Shown here: piece after piece, positions 31,520-40,106 of the stretch
How positions within the stretch are numbered: the stretch's first letter is position 1
How the letters are laid out: each line of letters opens with the position of its first letter
From: an uncultured Planctomycetaceae bacterium
GTDB taxonomy: Bacteria > Planctomycetota > Planctomycetia > Pirellulales > UBA1268
Direction: 5' to 3'
DNA: 51,546 nt
NCBI GenBank assembly: GCA_903951635.1
Contig: CAJBCV010000381.1
Span: forward strand, 1 to 51,546
The notes under the pieces: generated by a model
What the model was told of the DNA's origin: nothing
Databases searched by the model: none
The model's input: the letters and a program-made list of their open reading frames with translations, nothing else
Program-made: the position numbers and the translations under genes

Positions 31520-32362
31520 TCAGCCGCCGAGCTTCCAGTTCTCGACGCGCTTCACCTCGAGGCCGGCCCCCTTCGCCAACTGGCCGACGGTCTGCTTGTC
31601 GTCCTTGACGAACGGCTGCTCGAGGAGGACGCACTGGCTGAAGAAGTTTCGCAGCCGCCCCTCGATCATCTTGGCGATGATGTTCTCGGGCTTCCCTTCG
31701 CCGCGGGCCGCCTCGGTGAGGATCTCGCGCTCCTTCGCCACGGTCTCGGGATCGAGGTCTTCCTTCGTGATCGCCTTCGGCGCGAGGGCGACGACGTGCA
31801 TCGAGATGTCCTTGGCGACGGTCGCGGCGTCGGCCCCGGTCGTCTTCCCTGCGATCTCGACGATCGCCGCCTTCGAGCCGTCGTGGTGGGCGTAGCCGCC
31901 GCAGGGGGCGTCGATCCGGCAGATGCGGGCGAGATCGAACACTTCGCGCATCCGGTTGAAGAGATCGTCCTTGATGTCGGCGAGCGTCTTGTCAGGGTGG
32001 GCGTGGCTCTTCTGCGCGAGGAGTTCGGCAGGGCTCTTCGCGCCGGGGCCGAGGGCGAGCGTCGTGGCGATGTCCTCAGCGAGGGCCTTGAAATCGGGGC
32101 TGTTGGCCACCGGGGCGCTCTCGCACTTCAGCTCGATGATCGTGCCGACGTTCTTCGCGGGATCGGCGTAGACGGCCAGACGCCCCGTCGAGGTCTCACG
32201 GTCGGCCCGCATGGCCTGCGTCTTCACGCCCTGCTTGCGGAGCCATTCCACCGCCTGCTCGGTGTTGCCGCCGCACTCCTGAAGGGCCTTTTTGCATTCC
32301 ATCATCGGCAGTCCGGTCTTGTCCCGGAGTGCCATGACCGCTGCCGCCGTGATCTCTGCCAT
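31520..32362 (-). CDS. tsf: translation elongation factor Ts
   Basis: EF-Ts exchanges GDP for GTP on EF-Tu. The 280-residue length is normal. The N-terminal UBA-like domain reads [18 protein letters not shown] (about 10-27), close to the family signature. The core follows, with [12 protein letters not shown] in the position of the usual ELNCETDFVA block: the Asp-Phe pair that contacts EF-Tu reads Ala-Pro here. GAAGGAG 8 nt before the ATG sets the start at 32362. It is the second gene of rpsB-tsf-pyrH, with about 200 nt of untranslated spacer after rpsB. Confidence 0.95.
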   Translation of the reverse strand: MAEITAAAVMALRDKTGLPMMECKKALQECGGNTEQAVEWLRKQGVKTQAMRADRETSTGRLAVYADPAKNVGTIIELKCESAPVANSPDFKALAEDIATTLALGPGAKSPAELLAQKSHAHPDKTLADIKDDLFNRMREVFDLARICRIDAPCGGYAHHDGSKAAIVEIAGKTTGADAATVAKDISMHVVALAPKAITKEDLDPETVAKEREILTEAARGEGKPENIIAKMIEGRLRNFFSQCVLLEQPFVKDDKQTVGQLAKGAGLEVKRVENWKLGG

Positions 32363-32525
32363 GGAAAAAGCTCCTTCGAGAAATGAACGTTGAAAAGGGA
32401 GCGACTCCGGATCGGATCGAGAGCCAATCGCCCCGAGCCCGACCAGAACGGGACGACCGGCGAAGCGCCCTGTGCGTAGAGCGCTCCTGCCGGCCGTCGG
32501 AAGACAAAAACTGTGAAGACCGCCA

Positions 32526-32545
32526 CCCCCGGGCCATGCCGGGGG
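32526..32545 (-). terminator. small GC hairpin between rpsB and tsf
   Basis: CCCCCGG and CCGGGGG pair with a 6-nt loop, about 16 nt past the rpsB stop on the minus strand. It may attenuate transcription into tsf or stabilise the rpsB 3' end. A TTTTT run occurs further downstream but not adjacent. Confidence 0.35.
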
Positions 32546-32561
32546 ATCGATCCACGACCGA

Positions 32562-33362
32562 TCAGGTCTTCGGCGGACGGGGGGCTGCCCGCTTGGCGAC
32601 GTTCGACCGGGCCTTCGGCGCCGACTTGCCGTCGACATCGGCACCCTCGGCCGCAGCCTGGGCATCGGAGGAGGTGTTGACCTTCCCCTCGAGGATCGCG
32701 TCGGCAAGCCGGGCGGCGACCAATTCGATCGAGCGGATCGAATCGTCATTGCCGGGGATCGGCAGATCGACCAGATCGGGATCGCAGTCGGTGTCGATGA
32801 GGGCGACCGTCGTGATGCCCATCTTCCGAGCTTCGCTGACGGCGTTCTTTTCCTTCTTCGGATCGAACACGACGAGGCACTCGGGGAGCCGCGACAGGGT
32901 GCGGATGCCGCCGAGATTGCGCTCCATCTTGCGGAACTCGCGCCGCAGCGACGACTGCATCTTCTTGGAGTAAGCGCCGAACTCGTCGGAAGGCATGAGC
33001 TTTTCGAGCTGCTCCAGGCGCGCCAGCCGGTTGCGGATCGTGCGGAAGTTGGTGAGCGTCCCGCCGAGCCAGCGGTCGGAGACGTAGGGCATGCCACAGC
33101 GAGCCGCCTCGCGGGCGACGGCCTCGGCGCCCTGCCGCTTCGTACCGACGAAGAGGATCAGGCTGCCGGTCGACGCGACCTGCTTGAGATACTTCCGGGC
33201 CCGGAGCAGGCCGCGGATCGTCTCGCGGACGTCGATGATGTGGATGAGATTACGGCGCCCATGGATGTAGGGCCGCATCTTCGGGTTCCAGCGGCTGGCA
33301 CGATGGCCAAAGTGCACGCCGGCTTCGATCAGTTCCTGGGCGAGGACGTTCGACACGCTCAT
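32562..33362 (-). CDS. rpsB: 30S ribosomal protein S2
   Basis: S2 is a primary structural protein of the small ribosomal subunit. The protein of about 266 residues shows the conserved start [19 protein letters not shown], then [34 protein letters not shown] and the late [11 protein letters not shown] and [11 protein letters not shown] blocks. A C-terminal extension of about 40 residues is Ala/Lys-rich ([15 protein letters not shown]), common in GC-rich bacteria. The start at 33362 coincides with the family's N-terminus; there is no strong ribosome binding site. It heads the rpsB-tsf-pyrH operon. Confidence 0.95.
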   Translation of the reverse strand: MSVSNVLAQELIEAGVHFGHRASRWNPKMRPYIHGRRNLIHIIDVRETIRGLLRARKYLKQVASTGSLILFVGTKRQGAEAVAREAARCGMPYVSDRWLGGTLTNFRTIRNRLARLEQLEKLMPSDEFGAYSKKMQSSLRREFRKMERNLGGIRTLSRLPECLVVFDPKKEKNAVSEARKMGITTVALIDTDCDPDLVDLPIPGNDDSIRSIELVAARLADAILEGKVNTSSDAQAAAEGADVDGKSAPKARSNVAKRAAPRPPKT

Positions 33363-33422
33363 CACTCGTGGGGTGGGGAGAAAGGGTGCAGGCGGACGGA
33401 GCCTCGACGGACCTCCGAGACC

Positions 33423-33438
33423 GCGGGAGCAGTCCCGC
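33423..33438 (-). promoter_or_regulatory. rpsB leader hairpin
   Basis: GCGGGA and TCCCGC form a perfect 6-bp stem with a 4-nt loop right at the predicted 5' end of the rpsB transcript. S2 binds its own mRNA leader in some bacteria; whether this stem serves that purpose is a guess. Confidence 0.4.
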
Positions 33439-33440
33439 AA

Positions 33441-33468
33441 ACTATTCGTATTTTCCGCCCCATGTCAA
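33441..33468 (-). promoter_or_regulatory. candidate rpsB promoter
   Basis: Minus strand consensus TTGACA (33468-33463), 16-nt spacer, AATAGT (33446-33441). This is the best -35 match in the window and lies about 80 nt before rpsB. Confidence 0.65.
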
Positions 33469-33517
33469 CGCTCACCTGCCAGGACCGGCCTTGAAGGGGC
33501 ATCGCCAGGGGCACCGC

Positions 33518-33547
33518 TTGAATCGTCCCGCCGGGCCAAACTACACT
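33518..33547 (+). promoter_or_regulatory. candidate ilvN-ilvC promoter
   Basis: TTGAAT (33518-33523), 18-nt spacer, TACACT (33542-33547). The transcript would have a leader of about 320 nt, long enough for control, though no attenuator peptide rich in Leu/Val/Ile was found. Confidence 0.45.
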
Positions 33548-33874
33548 GACGCGGGTCCGTGGATGCCGTTTTCGGCCGTGTTTCGTCGTTTTCTTGGGAG
33601 TCATCGCCCCGGGGACGATCCCTGCCGAAGGGCGGGGGAAACCGGGGCCTGGCGGCGGTTTTCCCGTTGGATTTCTCCGGATGGAGAGCGATTCACTGGT
33701 TTTTTAGGTCGTTTTCCTGCCGACGCTCGCTTCTCGTCGCCCCCGTATTCCTCCGAATCTGCGCCGTCTTCCGCACGCCCCCCCCTGCCCTTGACGTCGC
33801 CGTCCGATCCTTCGCGCTTCTTGTCCACGCCCTCACCGTTCTTGTCCGTCCCTTCCCCAATCCGGTCTCCCCTC

Positions 33875-34432
33875 ATGCGTCACGTCCTTTCGGCTACCGT
33901 CCAGAACGTTCCTGGCGTGTTGGCCCACGTCTCGGGCATGCTCGCCTCCCGGGGGTACAACATCGACAGTCTCGCCGTCGGCGAGACCGAGGATCGGCGG
34001 TTTTCCCGGATGACGTTCGTTCTCCGTGGTGACGACCGGGTCCTCGATCAAGTCCGTCGGCAGCTCGAGAAGATCGTCACCGTCGTCCGCGTCGATGACA
34101 TCAGCTCGCGGAATTACGTCGAGCGCGACTTGATGCTCATTAAGGTCGCCGCCACGGCCGGATCGACCCGGACGGAGGTCAAGGAACTCGCCGAGGTGTT
34201 TCGCGGCCGGGTGGTCGACGTCGCGGCCGACAGCGTCGTCGTCGAGATCTCCGGCACGGAAAAGAAGATCGAGGGTTTCATCGAGCTGATGCGTCCGCTC
34301 GGGATCCTCGAGCTTGTCCGCACCGGCCGGATCGCGATGGTGCGGGGGAGCCCGCCGACCCGCGAGCTCACCGAGGCCGCCGACGGGGCCCGCCCCGCCG
34401 ACGAGGCGTCGGTGCGTGAATCGCTCGCCTGA
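33875..34432 (+). CDS. ilvN: acetolactate synthase small (regulatory) subunit
   Basis: The regulatory subunit of acetohydroxyacid synthase, which activates the catalytic subunit and mediates valine feedback in branched-chain amino acid synthesis. The 185-residue protein begins with an ACT domain (VQNVPGVLAHVSGMLASRGYNIDSLAVG, about 9-37), followed by VDDISSRNYVERDLMLIKV and the C-terminal IlvH-type domain with GRVVDVAADSVVVEISGTEKK. The start at 33875 matches the family's N-terminus although no ribosome binding site is visible. The catalytic subunit gene ilvB is not adjacent. ilvC follows 128 nt later. Confidence 0.94.
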   Translation: MRHVLSATVQNVPGVLAHVSGMLASRGYNIDSLAVGETEDRRFSRMTFVLRGDDRVLDQVRRQLEKIVTVVRVDDISSRNYVERDLMLIKVAATAGSTRTEVKELAEVFRGRVVDVAADSVVVEISGTEKKIEGFIELMRPLGILELVRTGRIAMVRGSPPTRELTEAADGARPADEASVRESLA

Positions 34433-34560
34433 TTCGCCGCCAGATTCCCTGATTCCATGGTTGGGGCGTCCGGGCCTGTTGTCCCGTCGCCCCCCGTTCG
34501 TCCTTGTTTCAAGCCACTTATCCAGCCCGTCCACCCAAGCCCGATCCGAGGAGTGATCCC

Positions 34561-35565
34561 TTGCCCGCCACGATCTATTACGACGCCGACGCTGATCTCA
34601 AGGCCCTCGATGGCAAGACCATCGCCATCATCGGCTACGGCAGCCAAGGGCACGCGCAGGCCCAAAACCTCCGCGACAGCGGGCTCAAGGTCGTCGTCGC
34701 CCAGCGGCCGGGCGGGCCGAACTACGATCTCGCCAAGAAGCACGGCTTCGAGCCGATGAGCGTCGAGGATGCGGTCAAGCAGGCCGACCTCATCAACATC
34801 CTCCTCCCCGATGAGCTCGCTGCCGACGTCTACAAGGCGTCGATCAAGCCGAATCTCAAGAAGGGCGCCGTGCTGATGGCCAGCCACGGCTTCAACTTCC
34901 ACTTCGGCCAGATCGAGCCCCCTGCCGGTCACGACGTGATGCTCGTCGCCCCGAAGGGCCCTGGGCATCTCGTCCGCAGCGAGTACGTGAAGGGGGGCGG
35001 CGTTCCCTGCCTCATCGCCCTCGGTGCCGGGGCTTCGCCGGCGACGAAGAAGCTCGGCCTCGCCTACGCCAAGGGGATCGGTGGCACGCGCGGCGGCGTC
35101 ATCGAGACGACGATCGCGGAGGAGACCGAGACCGATCTCTTCGGCGAGCAGGTCGTCCTCTGCGGCGGCGTCTCGGAGCTCATCAAGGCGGGCTTCGACA
35201 CGCTCGTCGATGCCGGCTACCAGCCGGAGATGGCCTACTTCGAGTGCCTCCACGAGATGAAGCTCATCGTCGACCTTCTCTACCAGGGCGGGCTCGAGTA
35301 CATGCGCTACAGCATCTCGAACACCGCCGAGTACGGTGACTACACCCGCGGCAAGCGGATCATCACCGACGAGACGCGCAAGGAAATGAAGAAGATCCTC
35401 GAGGAGATCCGCTCGGGCGAGTTTGCCCGCGACTGGATCCTCGAGAACCGTGGCGGAGCGGCGATGTTCAAGAGCACCCGCCGCCGTGAGCGCGAGCACA
35501 AGCTCACCGAGACCGGCCGCAACCTCCGCAAGATGATGAAGTGGATCGAGGCGAAGGAGGTCTGA
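34561..35565 (+). CDS. ilvC: ketol-acid reductoisomerase
   Basis: IlvC isomerises and reduces acetolactate (or acetohydroxybutyrate) in valine, isoleucine and leucine synthesis. The 334-residue length is that of short class I enzymes. The Rossmann motif [13 protein letters not shown] lies near residues 25-37. The cofactor-specificity loop reads [12 protein letters not shown], without the usual Ser-rich NADPH phosphate clamp, so cofactor preference may differ. The C-terminal domain has the metal-binding DLFGEQ and the [10 protein letters not shown] block. Translation starts at a TTG, supported by GAGGAG 8 nt upstream and by the family's N-terminus ([11 protein letters not shown]). Confidence 0.95.
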   Translation: MPATIYYDADADLKALDGKTIAIIGYGSQGHAQAQNLRDSGLKVVVAQRPGGPNYDLAKKHGFEPMSVEDAVKQADLINILLPDELAADVYKASIKPNLKKGAVLMASHGFNFHFGQIEPPAGHDVMLVAPKGPGHLVRSEYVKGGGVPCLIALGAGASPATKKLGLAYAKGIGGTRGGVIETTIAEETETDLFGEQVVLCGGVSELIKAGFDTLVDAGYQPEMAYFECLHEMKLIVDLLYQGGLEYMRYSISNTAEYGDYTRGKRIITDETRKEMKKILEEIRSGEFARDWILENRGGAAMFKSTRRREREHKLTETGRNLRKMMKWIEAKEV

Positions 35566-35580
35566 GGACTTTCTCGTCCG

Positions 35581-35614
35581 CGACCCGGGGGAACGCCGAG
35601 GGTTCCCCGGGTCG
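35581..35614 (+). terminator. hairpin terminator after ilvC
   Basis: CGACCCGGGGGAAC (35581-35594) pairs with GTTCCCCGGGTCG (35602-35614) with one bulge and a 7-nt loop, 16 nt after the ilvC stop. No T run follows. Confidence 0.55.
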
Positions 35615-35692
35615 GTGCAAATCGCGCCGTCGTGCAGGTTCAGGTTTCGAGCCGTCGAGTTCTTGTCGCCAGAAGAGAACGGGAGAGCCAAG

Positions 35693-35968
35693 ATGACCCC
35701 CGAAGAACGCCAGTCGCGGACGCTCTATGATCAGCTCGCTCCGGGGGACCGGGTCGAGGTGATCCATGGCGTCCAGATCGGCTCGACCGCCGCCTGGAGC
35801 ACGACGACGGTGGGGAAGGTGTTGCGGCGCGAGCGTCGTCGGCACGGCCTCCACTTCCGCCGCAATCCCGACGACAAGGTCTTCAGCGACGTCCTCATCC
35901 TCTCCCGCGACGACGGCGAACTCACCACGGTGACGATCGACGAGTTCACGAAGCTGCGGAAGCTGTAG
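35693..35968 (+). CDS. small conserved-looking hypothetical protein
   Basis: Not recognised. The 91-residue product is soluble and basic, begins MTPEERQSRTLYDQLAPGDRVEVIHGV, and looks like a small beta-rich fold with alternating strands (GDRVEVIHGVQI, TVGKVLRRERR, KVFSDVLILSR, LTTVTIDEFTKL). GGGAGAG 6 nt upstream of the ATG supports the start. It stands alone between the ilvC hairpin and a gene on the opposite strand. An SH3/KOW-like nucleic-acid-binding fold is possible from the opening pattern but not shown. Confidence 0.6.
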   Translation: MTPEERQSRTLYDQLAPGDRVEVIHGVQIGSTAAWSTTTVGKVLRRERRRHGLHFRRNPDDKVFSDVLILSRDDGELTTVTIDEFTKLRKL

Positions 35969-36053
35969 GAGCAAGGCTCAGGGCCGGAGGCCCGGGTGTG
36001 TTGCCAGCGGGCGGACGCCCGCGAAGCGAACACGAGCCGGACGCTCGTGGTCT

Positions 36054-36872
36054 TCAGGTGGCCGTCTCGTCGGTGGTCATGAACAGCCAGGTGAGGCCGT
36101 ACTTTCGTCCCTCGTCGATCGATCGCTCGAGAGTCCGACGTCGGAATCGTCGTTGCAGCGGGACCTCGATGTCGCCGAGCGTTCTCGGAATCGCGATCGC
36201 CCGACGGATCCGGTGGGTCGCCGCGAAGCGCTCGCGGAGGATGGTCTCGATCGTCCCCTTCGCGGCATCGTGCACCTCGACGAGGATGTCCGACCTCCGC
36301 AGCAGAGGCATCGCCACGGGGTCGAGCAACTCGGCCTCTGCGCCCTCGATGTCGCACACGATCAGGGTTCGGCCGGCCGGCTCCGAGGCGACCGATGCCG
36401 CGGACCACTCGCCGCGAAACTCGACACGATCGGCCACCTCGTTGATCACGGCGAGCCGTTTGAGCAGAGGTGGTACCGATCGATCGAGGTCATGGGCGAG
36501 GACGCGACAGCCCGGGAGGCGCCTCGCCAAGCCCACGGCGTAATACCCTTCGGCGCAGCCCACCACGCGGATCTCGCGGTAGTCTGTTCCGATGATTTCC
36601 TCGAGCCAGGGATGCAGCTCCAGTTCGTAGGTGCCGAGGAGCTTCGGGGGCAGCGCGCTGCCGACGGCACGGTCGACGTAGCGCATGCCACGGAACGGCC
36701 CCGCGAGGATGGTATCGCCACAGGCGGCGACGACGCGCTCGCGGGTCGTGGGGCACCACCGGGATCGCAGCCGCCGAAGCCGATCGAGAATCCGTTGCCC
36801 GGTGTCGAGCCGGTGGAGTGGGGGACTCAAGCCGAGGCTCCGCTGGTGATTTTCCGCGCCCGGGGCGCTCAC
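36054..36872 (-). CDS. FkbM-like SAM-dependent methyltransferase
   Basis: A 272-residue protein with a class I methyltransferase core. A motif I-like strand VVGCAEGYYAVGLARRL begins near residue 103, the acidic end of strand two is HDLD, and CDIEGAEAELLD lies near 174. The last resembles the KIDVEGAE block of FkbM methyltransferases, which often modify sugars. Motif I has Cys-Ala in place of the first glycines. The start is GTG with little ribosome binding site, so the N-terminus is uncertain. It is transcribed away from the HTTM genes and sits at the edge of the glycan-type cluster. Confidence 0.6.
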   Translation of the reverse strand: MSAPGAENHQRSLGLSPPLHRLDTGQRILDRLRRLRSRWCPTTRERVVAACGDTILAGPFRGMRYVDRAVGSALPPKLLGTYELELHPWLEEIIGTDYREIRVVGCAEGYYAVGLARRLPGCRVLAHDLDRSVPPLLKRLAVINEVADRVEFRGEWSAASVASEPAGRTLIVCDIEGAEAELLDPVAMPLLRRSDILVEVHDAAKGTIETILRERFAATHRIRRAIAIPRTLGDIEVPLQRRFRRRTLERSIDEGRKYGLTWLFMTTDETAT

Positions 36873-36875
36873 GCT

Positions 36876-36905
36876 CTGTCAGGTCATGAAGCCCAAAACT
36901 ATACT
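36876..36905 (+). promoter_or_regulatory. candidate promoter of the HTTM gene pair
   Basis: CTGTCA (36876-36881), 18-nt spacer, TATACT (36900-36905). On the minus strand the same bases read TATAGT, so the site may also serve the divergent methyltransferase gene. Confidence 0.45.
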
Positions 36906-37054
36906 AGACGTCCGATGAATCGGAACCTGTCGGGCCGCGTCTGCCGGCGATCCTGTCCAGCCGTGACGCTCGGAGCATCGCCATCCTTCATCTCGCCATC
37001 ATCGCTGCGTTCTGGTGCTTTGCAGCCCTCGCGAATCTGCAACCGACGCCGCGA

Positions 37055-37585
37055 ATGCGTCGGGCTTTCCTGGCTGTTTTCTTCGGGTTCATGATCCCGG
37101 TCGGGCTTTCCAGCGAGGTGTACTGGCCTTTTTACTCCTGGGACATGTGGGATCGCCTCGAGCCTGCCTGGATGGAGAAGCACGAGCTCGTGCTGGTCGA
37201 CGCCGCAGGGGAGGAATGGCGGTATGACGTTTCGGCGGTGCCGCCGACGTCGCCGGCGTTCTTCAAGGAAACTTGCGGGCGGATCCTCCTCGAGCAGCCC
37301 GACAAGGCTGATTCGTTGGCGACCTGGCTTTTGACGCGGGCGCGGAAGCTTCGCGACGATCCTGTCGGATTCCGTCCGCGGTGGTGGGCGACAGAACTCG
37401 GCTTCCTGCCGGTCGGCCCGGCGGCCCGCGAGTCGTGTGCGGGCTGGTCGCGCGAGATGAGCGAACGGCCGGCCGAGTTCGTCGAAGTTGTCGTGCGACG
37501 CCATCGTATTGTCTTCTCGACGCGTGATGCCCCCATGAGGCGAGAGCACCTCGAGGAGAAGCGATTCCCGTGGACTGGTTCGTGA
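37055..37585 (+). CDS. small membrane protein partner of an HTTM protein (N-terminus uncertain)
   Basis: Not assigned to a named family with certainty. From the first ATG (37055) the 176-residue product has a membrane segment (RAFLAVFFGFMIPVGLSS) and a soluble domain opening YWPFYSWDMWDRLEP. The same frame is open back to 36908 and encodes another hydrophobic segment (IAILHLAIIAAFWCFAALAN) with no ATG, GTG or TTG before it. The real start is therefore upstream by a rare codon such as CTG, or by a frameshift from the ATG at 36915. It overlaps the HTTM gene by 16 nt. Its pairing with an HTTM protein recalls SdpA/SdpB-like pairs, which is an inference. Confidence 0.5.
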   Translation: MRRAFLAVFFGFMIPVGLSSEVYWPFYSWDMWDRLEPAWMEKHELVLVDAAGEEWRYDVSAVPPTSPAFFKETCGRILLEQPDKADSLATWLLTRARKLRDDPVGFRPRWWATELGFLPVGPAARESCAGWSREMSERPAEFVEVVVRRHRIVFSTRDAPMRREHLEEKRFPWTGS

Positions 37586-38472
37586 ACTACTGGCACGCGC
37601 CGAATCGCGCCACGAGCCTCAATCTCGTGGTGGCAAGGGTGTTCGTCTGCTCGCTGGCGGCGTGGAAGGTGTTCGCCTATCCGTTTTCCGGCCTCGCGGA
37701 CTACCCGGTGTACCTGATCACCTCCGGGGCACCGGGGCTGTGGAAGCGGTGGCCGGAATACGGGCAGTGGATCGGCTGGGAGCAGACGTTGGCCGCGGGC
37801 TGCCTCGTCTCCTGTGCCGCGGGGCTCGCCCCCGGGATCAGTGCGTTCGGCGCCGCCGCCCTCGTCTCGCATCTCACGGCCGTCGCCTGGCCGGTGTCTT
37901 ACGAGAAGACGTGGTTGCCCACGATCTACTTCCTGCTCCTCTATGGTCTCCACCGACACGAGGATCCGTGGACGGTGCCTCGGCCGCGCAAGGCCGCGGC
38001 GACGGGATTCTCCTCGGGGATTCCCGGGGCTGAAGCGGGAGCACCGCTCGACACGCTCAAGTGGTTTCTCGTCACGATCGCGGCCATCTATTTTTTCGCC
38101 GGGCTGCACAAGCTGGGCGAAGGCGGACCGTGGGTCGAGTGGGCGTCGCCTGTCAACATGGCGAGGATGCTCGAACGGCGGGCGGCTGCCTGCGGCGTCG
38201 AGCTTCCGGCGCTCGCGGCATGGCTCATCGGAAAGCCGTGGCTGTTGGCCGTTCTCGGCTGGGGCACCGTGATCTTGGAGCTCGGGCTTCTCGTCGCGGT
38301 GCTCACCAACCGCCTCCTCACCACCTGCCTCCTCTGTCTGGCCGCGATGCATCTGGGCATCTGGGCCACGATGAGCGTGAACTACGTCACCGACTTCGTG
38401 GCGATGTACCTCGTGTTCCTGCCGTGGGACTCACTGGTCACCGCCGCCAGGCGGAGAGTTCGCGCCCCGTGA
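37570..38472 (+). CDS. HTTM domain (gamma-carboxylase-like) membrane protein
   Basis: A 300-residue polytopic protein with about seven hydrophobic segments that resembles HTTM proteins, relatives of vitamin K-dependent gamma-carboxylase. Features seen include the early ARVFVCSLAAWKVFAYPF segment, YEKTWLPTIYFLLLYGL, IYFFAGLHKLGEGGPWVEW near residue 180 (the FAGLHKL pattern is typical), and VTDFVAMYLVFLPWD near the end. No separate soluble carboxylase domain is present. It overlaps the upstream small membrane protein gene by 16 nt, so they are coupled. It converges with and overlaps the sulfotransferase gene by 35 nt. Confidence 0.7.
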   Translation: MDWFVNYWHAPNRATSLNLVVARVFVCSLAAWKVFAYPFSGLADYPVYLITSGAPGLWKRWPEYGQWIGWEQTLAAGCLVSCAAGLAPGISAFGAAALVSHLTAVAWPVSYEKTWLPTIYFLLLYGLHRHEDPWTVPRPRKAAATGFSSGIPGAEAGAPLDTLKWFLVTIAAIYFFAGLHKLGEGGPWVEWASPVNMARMLERRAAACGVELPALAAWLIGKPWLLAVLGWGTVILELGLLVAVLTNRLLTTCLLCLAAMHLGIWATMSVNYVTDFVAMYLVFLPWDSLVTAARRRVRAP

Positions 38473-39355
38473 TCGCCTCGACCAGATCGGTTTCCTTGGC
38501 ATAGTACTGCAGGAGCCGCACGCGCGCTGCCGGGGCGAGCTGCGGCTTGGCAGTGGCGTTGACGATCCTCGTGGAGTTGGTGATGGCGTCCCGAAACCGG
38601 GCCGACATCAGCCTGTGGGCCAGCCGACGCACCGGCGTGTCGGCCGACATCCAGCGGACGATCGCCGGCCAGCGGGGGTAGCTCGTGGTGTTTTCGGAGG
38701 TCACGGGAATATCGCCGTCGTAGCCGACGCCGATATGATCGCAGACCTGTCGGAGAACCTGCTGCGGATGCGACTTCCAGTCTTCGTAAAACAGCACGAG
38801 CAGCTGACGCCGGTCGAAGCACTGCAGCCAGCGATCGAGTTGGGTCCCGTAACAACCGAAGTGCAGATAGTCCCATCCGGGGCGCCAGCCAGCCGACAGG
38901 CGGTCGGGCGCTGCGGCGATGGCCGCCTCGAAGTCTGCAAGACTCTCCCTCCCACTCTGTCGGTAGAAGAGCCAGTGCGAGAAGGCACGATCGACCGGGT
39001 GTCGCAGGATGGTCACCAATCGGGCGTCAGGTACCGCGGCGGCAAGCTCCCCAGGCGCGCTGGCCGAGGCGAGATAGCCGGCGCTTCCCTCGCCGGCTCG
39101 GGATCCGTTCGGGCAGTCTGCGAACAGACGTTTGTAGACCGCCTCGTCCGTGATCCAGGTGCCAGCCACCTCGACCGCTCCGGGGCAGCGGAAGTCGAGG
39201 GGATGCCCCTTGTAAGCGAAGAAGTTGGGCTCTTTGAGAGCCGGCATGAAGATCTCGGGATGCCGCCGAAGGGCCTGCCACAACGCCGTCGAGCCGGCCT
39301 TGGCGGAGCCGATGATGAAAAAATCGGGAAACCGGCCGGATGCTGCCGTCGCCAT
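38438..39355 (-). CDS. PAPS-dependent sulfotransferase
   Basis: This enzyme transfers sulfate from PAPS to an acceptor, probably a carbohydrate. The 305-residue protein has the 5'-phosphosulfate loop GSAKAGSTALW (15-26) and the 3'-phosphate motif RHPVDRAFSHW (118-128, with the usual Arg and Ser). It also has the KEPNFFAYKG block seen in heparan-type and bacterial sulfotransferases, and the late LLVLFYEDW strand. The start at 39355 shares one base with the stop of the upstream methyltransferase gene (TGATG), indicating coupling. Its 3' end overlaps the convergent HTTM gene. Confidence 0.88.
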   Translation of the reverse strand: MATAASGRFPDFFIIGSAKAGSTALWQALRRHPEIFMPALKEPNFFAYKGHPLDFRCPGAVEVAGTWITDEAVYKRLFADCPNGSRAGEGSAGYLASASAPGELAAAVPDARLVTILRHPVDRAFSHWLFYRQSGRESLADFEAAIAAAPDRLSAGWRPGWDYLHFGCYGTQLDRWLQCFDRRQLLVLFYEDWKSHPQQVLRQVCDHIGVGYDGDIPVTSENTTSYPRWPAIVRWMSADTPVRRLAHRLMSARFRDAITNSTRIVNATAKPQLAPAARVRLLQYYAKETDLVEAITGRELSAWRR

Positions 39356-40020
39356 CACGCGGAGAGCTCCGGGGGGGCCTGCCAGATCGTCGTCCGCCAG
39401 GGTTGCGTGCAAATGAGCCCAACGCCGAAGAAGTCGTGCCTCGCCCAGCCCGGGAGGAGATCCGCGGCGGCCGCGTAGTCGTCCCGCTCCGAATTGTCGA
39501 GGAGGAGATATCCGCCCCCCTTGAGCTTCGGGACGGAGGCCTTGATGCAGGCCAGACGGGCCCGGCCATCGACCGAGACGACGTCGAAGGAATGGTCGGG
39601 GAACCCGGCAGCGGCCGAAGCGTAGCCGGCAAAATCGGCGCGGGGATCCGGGAAGCGGTCAGAAGGCACCCGCGGCACGGCGGCAGAGACCAGCGGCGGG
39701 ACGACGCGGAGGTCGACCCGTGTGTCGGGGAATCCAGGCGCCGCACGCACGGAGGCGGCCCAGGCGGGGTCGTGCTCGATCGTCACGACGCGGGCGCACC
39801 GCGAGCCGTAAAACACCGTCGATCCACCGCTCCCGTACTCGAGGATGGAAAAGTCGGGGCGGAGCCGGGGCGCGAGCCACTCGAGCGCCAGGAACGTGAT
39901 CCATGGCTGCCCCAAGGCGATCGGGGTGCGGCGTCGATGTCGGAGCCAGTAGCCGATCCAGCGGAGGTTTGCCGGTTCGGCGACGAGAGCTGCCTTGAGG
40001 CCGACGAGGCGTTCGTGCAT
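39355..40020 (-). CDS. class I SAM-dependent methyltransferase
   Basis: A 221-residue protein with a Rossmann core: ILEYGSGGSTVFYG (near 58-71, SAM-binding motif I), VVTIEHDPAWAAS (strand two with acidic end), FDVVSVDGRARL (motif IV-like) and YLLLDNSERDDY. The pattern matches small methyltransferases found beside glycosyl- and sulfotransferases. Its stop overlaps the sulfotransferase start by one base, so both probably act on the same product. The acceptor is unknown. Confidence 0.75.
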   Translation of the reverse strand: MHERLVGLKAALVAEPANLRWIGYWLRHRRRTPIALGQPWITFLALEWLAPRLRPDFSILEYGSGGSTVFYGSRCARVVTIEHDPAWAASVRAAPGFPDTRVDLRVVPPLVSAAVPRVPSDRFPDPRADFAGYASAAAGFPDHSFDVVSVDGRARLACIKASVPKLKGGGYLLLDNSERDDYAAAADLLPGWARHDFFGVGLICTQPWRTTIWQAPPELSA

Positions 40021-40106
40021 GGATTGGCAGGGAGGGGAGCAACGGGCGTTGGGGTAATGACGCCGGGAAGACTAGCACACCCCCGGCGGCTTGGGGTCGG
40101 CCGCTC

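Larger units (their letters stand above)
33363..33874. other. divergent promoter region between rpsB and ilvN
   Basis: About 510 nt without a gene. It contains the rpsB promoter and leader hairpin (33423-33468) and a candidate ilvN promoter (33518-33547). The part from 33550 to 33874 would be a long, pyrimidine-rich ilvN leader; frames through it do not look like protein. Confidence 0.55.

Noticed and set aside
32363-33097. Upstream extension of tsf into rpsB
   Set aside because: The family N-terminus and ribosome binding site lie at 32362; the extension is Arg/Ser-rich and overlaps rpsB.
38438-38472. Overlap of the HTTM and sulfotransferase 3' ends as a sign of misassembly
   Set aside because: Both C-termini look normal, and short convergent overlaps are common in compact genomes.
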